Shown one piece after another: positions 56,947 to 64,000 of a stretch of DNA of 64,000 nt (positions are counted from its first letter, which is position 1; each line of letters opens with the position of its first letter). The DNA comes from Chromatiales bacterium. Lineage in GTDB: Bacteria > Pseudomonadota > Gammaproteobacteria > Steroidobacterales > GCA-2729495. A program made the translations under genes and the position numbers. The stretch covers positions 392,335 to 456,334 of the forward strand of contig CP070671.1 in NCBI GenBank assembly GCA_020351875.1, in the 5' to 3' direction. The notes under the pieces were generated by a model. It ran no database searches. It was not told the DNA's origin and saw only the letters and a program-made list of their open reading frames with translations.

Positions 56947-57296
56947 CGTTCTCCGCGCTCAATCACCAGGCCCACGTCCCGGGAGCCACGAATTGCGAAG
57001 GGCTTGTGCACCGTTACCCGGACCCACGGCACCTGGAACTCGCCGGTGATGATCCCGGCAATGCCCTCCGCCATGGTTTCGATCAGCTGAAAACGGGACG
57101 CCTCCACGAACGCGACGATGCGCTTGGTCACCGCCTTGTAATCGAGCGTCGCGTCGATGTGATCGCGGGCAGCCGCTGCGGCCACGTCAGCGGCCATCTC
57201 GAGATCGATACTGACCGTCTGCGGCACCGCCCGCTCCCAGTCCCAGATACCCACGATCGTCTCGATACGCAGGTCTTTCAAAAAAATCGTGTCCAA
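56943..57296 (-). CDS. folB: Dihydroneopterin aldolase
   Basis: FolB cleaves dihydroneopterin to hydroxymethyl-dihydropterin, the substrate of FolK. The 117-aa product has MDTIFLKDLRIETIVGIWDWERAVPQTVSIDLEMAAD, DATLDYKAVTKRIVAFVEASRFQLIETMAEGIAGIITGEF, and VRVTVHKPFAIRGSRDVGLVIER, the usual fold including the catalytic Lys in HKP and the Glu of LIET. It lies immediately after tsaD (3-bp gap) and overlaps folK. Confidence 0.95.
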   Translation of the reverse strand: MDTIFLKDLRIETIVGIWDWERAVPQTVSIDLEMAADVAAAAARDHIDATLDYKAVTKRIVAFVEASRFQLIETMAEGIAGIITGEFQVPWVRVTVHKPFAIRGSRDVGLVIERGER

Positions 57297-57299
57297 GGA

Positions 57300-58361
57300 C
57301 TATTCCTGTCGGGCCAGTGCGGCAAGGTCCCAGCGCGGGTGTGCCTGCACGGAGGTGCTGGGCCTGGCGCCCGCGCTCAGCCGCAGATACCCGGTCAGGG
57401 CCACCATCGCGGCGTTGTCCGTGCAGAAGGCAATGCGCGGATAGTAGACGCGCCCGCCGCGCGCTTCCAACGCATCGCGCAGTTGCGCGCGCAACTGTTC
57501 GTTCGCGCCCACGCCCCCGGCGACCACCAGCCTGTCACGGCCCGTCGCGTCCAGCGCGCGCAGGCTCTTGGCCACCAGCGTGTCGACGACCGCGGCCTGG
57601 AATGATGCCGCCAGGTCGGCGCGGTCCTGCTCACCCGGGCCGCCGTGCTGTTCGAGCTGCCGTACCTGCATCATCACCGCGGTCTTCAAGCCGCTGAAAC
57701 TGAAATCCAGGCCCGGTCGCTTCAGCATCGGCCGCGGCAACGCGAACCGTGCCGGCGCCCCCTGGCCCGCCAGCCTGGCCAGCTCCGGTCCGCCGGGGTA
57801 CGGCAGGCCCAGCAGCTTCGCGGTCTTGTCGAAGGCCTCCCCGGCCGCGTCGTCCACCGTCTGGCCAAGCACGACGTACGCGCCGAATGCCGCCACGTCC
57901 ACCAGCATCGTGTGCCCGCCGGACACCAGCAAGGCCACAAACGGAAAGGCCGGCGGCGCGTCCTCGAGCAGCGGGGCCAGCAGGTGCGCTTCCATGTGAT
58001 GGATGGCGATCGCCGGCACACCCCACGCGCGCGCCAGGCCCATGCCGGCAGTGGCCCCGACCAGCAGCGCGCCGACGAGACCCGGACCGGCCGTGTAGGC
58101 CACCGCGCCGAGTTCCGGGCCCTTCACATTGGCGTCGGCGAGCACCCCGTCCACCAGGGGCAGCAGGCAACGCAGGTGGTCCCGCGAGGCCAGCTCGGGC
58201 ACCACGCCCCCGTAGCGGGCGTGCAGGGCGACCTGGCTGTGCACGGCGTGGGCCAGCAGCCCGCGTTCCGCGTCGTAGACGGCGGCCGCCGTCTCGTCGC
58301 AGCTGGTCTCGATACCCAGAACCGGGCCCGCCGGTGTGGTCGAATTTTTTTGCAATTCCAT
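57300..58361 (-). CDS. tsaD: tRNA N6-adenosine threonylcarbamoyltransferase TsaD
   Basis: TsaD with TsaB and TsaE installs t6A at position 37 of ANN-decoding tRNAs. The 353-aa product has [78 protein letters not shown] (metal-binding HHMEAH), [29 protein letters not shown], and [15 protein letters not shown]. It is divergent from rpsU, and its start codon lies inside the rpsU promoter spacer. This is the classical tsaD/rpsU-dnaG-rpoD layout. Confidence 0.96.
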   Translation of the reverse strand: MELQKNSTTPAGPVLGIETSCDETAAAVYDAERGLLAHAVHSQVALHARYGGVVPELASRDHLRCLLPLVDGVLADANVKGPELGAVAYTAGPGLVGALLVGATAGMGLARAWGVPAIAIHHMEAHLLAPLLEDAPPAFPFVALLVSGGHTMLVDVAAFGAYVVLGQTVDDAAGEAFDKTAKLLGLPYPGGPELARLAGQGAPARFALPRPMLKRPGLDFSFSGLKTAVMMQVRQLEQHGGPGEQDRADLAASFQAAVVDTLVAKSLRALDATGRDRLVVAGGVGANEQLRAQLRDALEARGGRVYYPRIAFCTDNAAMVALTGYLRLSAGARPSTSVQAHPRWDLAALARQE

Positions 58362-58378
58362 GATTCAGCGGCTATATT
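58350..58378 (+). promoter_or_regulatory. Sigma-70 promoter of the rpsU-dnaG-rpoD operon
   Basis: TTGCAA (58350-58355) and TATATT (58373-58378) are separated by exactly 17 bases and lie 52 bp before the rpsU start codon. The tsaD start codon (58359-58361, minus strand) lies in the spacer, so initiation on one side may interfere with the other. Confidence 0.78.
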
Positions 58379-58430
58379 CCTCGCCCGCTCCGGCCTCATG
58401 CCGGTTTTTTTGGTGCCGAGGAACAGCACA

Positions 58431-58646
58431 TTGCCCAGCGTCCGAGTGCGAGAAAACGAGAATTTTGACGCCGCCCTGCGGCGTTTCAAGCGTGCCTGCG
58501 AAAAAGCCGGCGTGCTGACGGAAGTCCGTCGGCGCGAGTTCTACGAAAAGCCGACCCAGGAACGCAAGCGCAAGAAGGCCGCGGCCGTGAAGCGCCAGGC
58601 GAAGCGGGTCGCCCGGGAAACCAATCTGCGCCGCCGGCTGTACTGA
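58431..58646 (+). CDS. rpsU: 30S ribosomal protein S21
   Basis: S21 is a small basic protein of the 30S platform needed for initiation on natural mRNAs. The 71-aa product reads [18 protein letters not shown]...[21 protein letters not shown] and ends [10 protein letters not shown], exactly the family length. The start is TTG 58431, preceded by GAGGA seven bases upstream; no in-frame ATG fits the family N-terminus. It heads the macromolecular-synthesis operon. Confidence 0.96.
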   Translation: MPSVRVRENENFDAALRRFKRACEKAGVLTEVRRREFYEKPTQERKRKKAAAVKRQAKRVARETNLRRRLY

Positions 58647-58665
58647 GCCGCGCCTCCGGCCAGTC

Positions 58666-59112
58666 ATGGCCCTGAAAGACCAGATACTCGACGACGTGAA
58701 AGCGGCGATGCGCGCCGGTGAGAAGTCGCGCCTGGTCACCCTGCGCATGCTCACCGCTGCGATCAAGCAACACGAAGTCGACTCGCGCACCGAGGCGGAA
58801 GACGCGGACACGCTGCGCATCGTCGAAAAGCTGGTCAAGCAGCGACGCGAGGCGGCGGAACAGTTCCGCAAAGCCGGGCGCACCGAACTCGCCGACAAGG
58901 AAGTGGCGGAAGCGGACATCCTCAAAGCTTACCTGCCCGAGCCGCTGGACGATGCTGCGCTGGATGCGTTGATCGACGAGGTCATTGCGGCCACCGGGGC
59001 GGCGTCACCGAGAGACATGGGTAAGGTCATGAACGCGATCCGGGCCCAGGCCCAGGGGCGCGCCGACATGGGCGCGGTCAGCAAGCGGGTCAAGGCACGC
59101 CTGGCGGGCTGA
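58666..59112 (+). CDS. yqeY: GatB/YqeY domain-containing protein
   Basis: This 148-aa helical protein (MALKDQILDDVKAAMRAGEKSRLVTLRMLTAAIKQHEVDSR..., LVKQRREAAEQFRKAGRTELADKEVAEADILKAYLPEPLDDAALDALIDEVIAATGAASPRDMGKVMNAI) resembles the tRNA-binding tail of the amidotransferase subunit GatB. Its role is not established. It lies between rpsU and dnaG on the same strand, where it is commonly found. Confidence 0.94.
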   Translation: MALKDQILDDVKAAMRAGEKSRLVTLRMLTAAIKQHEVDSRTEAEDADTLRIVEKLVKQRREAAEQFRKAGRTELADKEVAEADILKAYLPEPLDDAALDALIDEVIAATGAASPRDMGKVMNAIRAQAQGRADMGAVSKRVKARLAG

Positions 59113-59179
59113 CGCCCCGGCGGTGCTAGACTGCCGCCAACCCGCGCCGCCCCCCGCGGCGCCCACAACGATACCAGCC

Positions 59180-60946
59180 GTGGCAGGCCGAATTCCGCAG
59201 GATTTCATCGACGAACTCATCGCCCGCGCCGACATCATTGACGTGGTGGGTTCGCGCGTGCAGCTGAAAAAGGCGGGCCGCGAATACAAAGCCTGCTGCC
59301 CATTCCACGACGAAAAGACCCCGTCTTTCACCGTCAGTCCGGAAAAGGGTTTCTATCACTGCTTCGGCTGCGGCGCGCACGGCACCGCGCTGGGTTTCCT
59401 GATGGACTATGAACGGCTCGATTTCGTCGAAGCAGTCGAAGAACTGGCCCAGCTGCTCGGCCTGGACGTGCCGCGTGAAGCCAGCGCCGAGACTCGCTCG
59501 CCGGTGGCGCCGGTACTCGAGATCATGGGCGCAGCCGCAAAGCTCTACCAGCAGGCGCTGCGCGAGCACCCGATGGCGGTGGACTACCTGAAAGGGCGCG
59601 GCATCGACGGCGAGCGCGCGCGGGATTTCGGCATCGGCTACGCACCCGCCGGCTGGGATTTCCTGTTGCAGCGCCTCGGCGACGGTGACGACCGGCGCCG
59701 GCTCCTGCAGGCGGGCGGGCTGATTACCGCGCGCGAAGGCGGCGGATTCTACGACCGCTTCCGCGACCGCATCATGTTTCCGATCCGCGACGGCCGCGGC
59801 CGGACCGTGGCCTTCGGCGGCCGGGTCCTCGGTGACGGCGAGCCGAAGTACCTGAATTCGCCGGAGACGGCGGTCTTTCACAAGGGCCGCGAACTCTATG
59901 GGCTCTACGAGGCGCGACGCGCAACCCGGCGCCTGGAATCGGTGCTGGTCGTCGAGGGCTACCTCGACGTGGTGAGCCTCGCCTGCCACGGCGTGCACAA
60001 CGCGGTGGCGACCCTGGGCACCGCCACCACCACCGAGCACCTGAAACGGGTGTTCCGGGCCACGCCGGAAGTCGTGTTCTGCTTCGACGGCGATCGCGCC
60101 GGGCGGGACGCGGCCTGGCGGGCACTGCAGAACACGCTGGCCGAAATGCGCGAGGGCCGCCAGGTGCGCTTCCTGTTCCTGCCCGACGGCGAAGACCCCG
60201 ATTCGCTGATTCGCAGCGAGGGCGCTGCAGCATTCCAGGCCCGCCTGTCCACTGCGCTGCCGCTGTCCGACTATCTGCTAAAGGAATTGAAAAACCGGGC
60301 CGACACCACCACTACAGAAGGGATGGCGCGGCTGGCTGAACTGGCCCGCCCGTTGCTGTCGCAGCTGCCGCCCGGGGTGTACCGGGAATTGCTGACGGAC
60401 CGCGTGGCCAGCGAGGTGAAGATCGGCCGCGACCGGCTCGCAGCCCTGGTCGGCGATAGCGCCGCGCCGGCGCCGCGGCCGCCACGGCGACCCGGGGCCG
60501 CGCCGGCACCAGGCCGACCGAGCCTGGTGCGGCGGGCGATACAGATTTTGCTGCATCATCCTGCTGCAGCGCGGCAGGCCGAGGTGCCCCGAGGCCTGGG
60601 CAATGCCCGCCAGCGCGGTGTGTCGCTGCTGCAGGAGCTGCTGGCGCTGCTGGCGCAGCACCCGGAGCTCGGCAGCGCCGCGGTGCTGGAGCGCTTTCGG
60701 GGCCGCTCCGAGGGGCCGCACCTGGAAAAGCTGCTCGCGGAGGAGCTGCTGATCGGCCCCGATGCTGCAGCGCAGGAGTTTGCCGACTGCCTGTTGCGGC
60801 TAGCCGAACGCGGCCGCAAAGACCGGCTGAATGAGTTGGTGCAGAAGGCCGAAGCGGGCGCGCTGAGCGACGCCGAACGCGAGGAATTACGGGGCATCCG
60901 GCCCGGATCTGCGGATCCTGAACCGGGTTCCGATGCCGGCGCCTGA
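59180..60946 (+). CDS. dnaG: DNA primase
   Basis: DnaG makes RNA primers for replication. The product (588 aa) has the N-terminal zinc domain CPFHDEKTPSFTVSPEKGFYHCFGCGAHG, the RNA-polymerase core (AGRIPQDFIDELIARADIIDVVGSRVQLKKAGREYKA; FYDRFRDRIMFPIRDGRGRTVAFGGRVLGDGEPKYLNSPETAVFHKGRELYGLYEAR), the TOPRIM motif VLVVEGYLDVV with VVFCFDGDRAGRDAAWRAL, and a C-terminal DnaB-binding region. GTG 59180 gives the normal N-terminus AGRIPQDFIDEL; the frame is open to 59123. Confidence 0.95.
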   Translation: MAGRIPQDFIDELIARADIIDVVGSRVQLKKAGREYKACCPFHDEKTPSFTVSPEKGFYHCFGCGAHGTALGFLMDYERLDFVEAVEELAQLLGLDVPREASAETRSPVAPVLEIMGAAAKLYQQALREHPMAVDYLKGRGIDGERARDFGIGYAPAGWDFLLQRLGDGDDRRRLLQAGGLITAREGGGFYDRFRDRIMFPIRDGRGRTVAFGGRVLGDGEPKYLNSPETAVFHKGRELYGLYEARRATRRLESVLVVEGYLDVVSLACHGVHNAVATLGTATTTEHLKRVFRATPEVVFCFDGDRAGRDAAWRALQNTLAEMREGRQVRFLFLPDGEDPDSLIRSEGAAAFQARLSTALPLSDYLLKELKNRADTTTTEGMARLAELARPLLSQLPPGVYRELLTDRVASEVKIGRDRLAALVGDSAAPAPRPPRRPGAAPAPGRPSLVRRAIQILLHHPAAARQAEVPRGLGNARQRGVSLLQELLALLAQHPELGSAAVLERFRGRSEGPHLEKLLAEELLIGPDAAAQEFADCLLRLAERGRKDRLNELVQKAEAGALSDAEREELRGIRPGSADPEPGSDAGA

Positions 60947-61047
60947 GCCGGCGACGTTATGACCAGTCCTGGCATCTAATGCGTGGGCTGGACGAATACT
61001 GATGTACACTTACGCGTTTTTTTACGCCAAACAATGAGGGCCACCGG

Positions 61048-62868
<1,821 letters not shown>

Positions 62869-62892
62869 GGTTTCTACCCCGGGCCGGGACCT

Positions 62893-63955
62893 TCAGGTAC
62901 CGGCCGGCGCCTGCCGGGTCGGGAACAGTTCGTCCAGCGCCAGCGTGCGCCCGTTCTCCTGCACGACCCGACAGTGATGACGGCGCAGCTTGCGGGGTTC
63001 CGCGGCGCCGCAGGAATGGGCAATCACGCAAACCTCCTTTTCCTTGGTGTGGTAGCGCATGACCCGCCTGGCCTTGGCCGTCGGGTCCAGGCCGCGCTGC
63101 AGGCGCTTGTCGTGGGTCGTGATGCCGGTGGGGCAGGTGTTCTGGTTGCACTTCATCGCCTGGATACACCCCAGCGCGAACATGAAGCCGCGTGCTGATG
63201 TCACGAAGTCGGCCCCGGCACACAGTGCTCACGCCACGCCCACCGGGTTGATCAGCTTGCCGCTCGCCACCACCCGCACGCGCTCGCGCAGGCCGGTCTT
63301 CATCAACGCATCCACCACCAGGGGCAGGCTCTCGCGCACCGGCAGCCCGACATGATCCATCAGGGTCATCGGCGCGGCGTCCGAGCCCCGCGCGCTGGCT
63401 TCCCACAGCGCGTCTTCGAGCCAGCCGAAACCGCCCATTACGGACTTGAAGCCCACCGGTTTGCCAGTGATCTGGCGGGCCCTGGCAATCATGTCCAGCA
63501 AGTCACTCGGCGAATCGATTTCCGGGTGGCGGTTCGGGCTGATCGAATCGTGCCCGACCTCGATGCCGCGACCTCGGTGACTTTTGCGCCCGGCAGGATG
63601 CCGCCCTTGCCCGGCTTTGCCCCCTGGCTCAACTTCAACTCGAACATCCGCACCTGCTCGTGAGCTGCGACCGCGCGCAGTTTGCCCTCGTCGAGTCGAG
63701 CGCCCCGTCGGACGTGCGCACATTGAACGGCATCTCCTCGCGATCCATCGCGAAGAAGTACTGGCGAAAGAACTCACCGATTTCCTCGAACAGGTAACGA
63801 AAGCGGCCGATGACCGGATAGTTGCGGCGAATTGCATGCTCTGTCTGCCGGACATCGATGACGTACATCACGACCAGCACCAGGGCCCCCACCCCCAACG
63901 CCAGGACGAACAGGGTGACGAGCACAGTCAGTACGTCGCTCACGAACTCCATCAT
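62893..63955 (-). pseudogene. FMN-binding glutamate-synthase-family protein, degraded
   Basis: Parts of a GltB-like FMN protein (normally about 500-550 aa) remain in order but broken. The N-terminus is intact (a membrane helix, then YPVIGRFRYLFEEIGEFFRQYFFAMDREEMPFN, to about 63722). The bulk of the catalytic domain is then missing, and the sequence resumes at VRTSDGALD. A frameshift leads to EQVRMFELKLSQGAKPGKGGILPGAKV, and another to GHDSISPNRHPEIDSPSDLLDMI. An internal deletion follows WLED, and TGA at 63229-63231 replaces the Trp of VAWALCAGADF. The C-terminus (FMFALGCIQAMKCNQNTCPTGITTHDKRLQ) continues in the same frame to 62893. Multiple lesions argue for a pseudogene over a single sequencing error. 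It converges on rpoD. Confidence 0.87.
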
Positions 63956-64000
63956 CGGGGAATTCTCCAGGCAGGATCGACGGGCAAGATGGCGCGGTCA

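Overview
The window is a gene-dense, GC-rich stretch of what looks like a gammaproteobacterial chromosome. The block yrbG-kdsD-kdsC-lptC-lptA-lptB-rpoN-hpf-ptsN-rapZ, the petABC-sspA-sspB block, divergent rsmI/lpoA beside rnpB, and the rpsU-yqeY-dnaG-rpoD operon with divergent tsaD are all typical of that class. I cannot name the genus. Almost everything is core housekeeping. I see no prophage, CRISPR array, intact insertion sequence, rRNA or tRNA.

Layout: 1-3519 holds the rnpB 5' part, rsmI, lpoA and yraN. 3540-7285 (minus) holds sspB, sspA and the cytochrome bc1 genes. 7461-8983 (minus) holds murA and a BolA/IbaG gene. 9028-16608 (plus) is the LPS-transport, Kdo and nitrogen-PTS cluster ending in rapZ, followed by mgtE and a convergent patatin gene. 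19323-27149 holds an exported peroxiredoxin, a nucleotide-transporter-like MFS protein and the glycolytic genes pyk, pgk, gap and tkt. 27302-31646 holds metK, ahcY, cpdA and a TraB/GumN protein. 31652-39220 holds rubredoxin, a LON-domain protein, mpl, rnd, adk, a pyrophosphate-type phosphofructokinase and a proton-pumping pyrophosphatase. 39274-43922 holds a GGDEF-EAL protein, pcm and tolC. 43926-47913 encodes a two-gene B12-dependent (class II) ribonucleotide reductase. 48502-54365 holds a Deg protease, an epimerase-like protein, a metallopeptidase, cca and uppP. 54472-58361 holds a MidA methyltransferase, a pteridine reductase, folK, folB and tsaD. 58431-62868 is the macromolecular-synthesis operon. 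62893-63955 is a decayed FMN-glutamate-synthase-family gene.

The most interesting locus is the ribonucleotide reductase. nrdJ is interrupted by a 361-residue intein placed exactly before the presumed thiyl-radical cysteine of the NPCGE motif. The splicing residues look intact, but both LAGLIDADG helices have lost the catalytic acidic residue. Upstream is a near-consensus sigma-70 promoter with a palindromic NrdR-type box just downstream of the -10, plus a second NrdR-like box and a DnaA-box-like site farther up. Other points of interest are a pyrophosphate-linked module (PPi-type PFK next to a K+-independent H+-PPase), a 153-bp element bounded by 34-bp perfect inverted repeats after cca, a perfect 20-bp palindrome in the leader of uppP, and the multiply damaged glutamate-synthase-like pseudogene at the right end.
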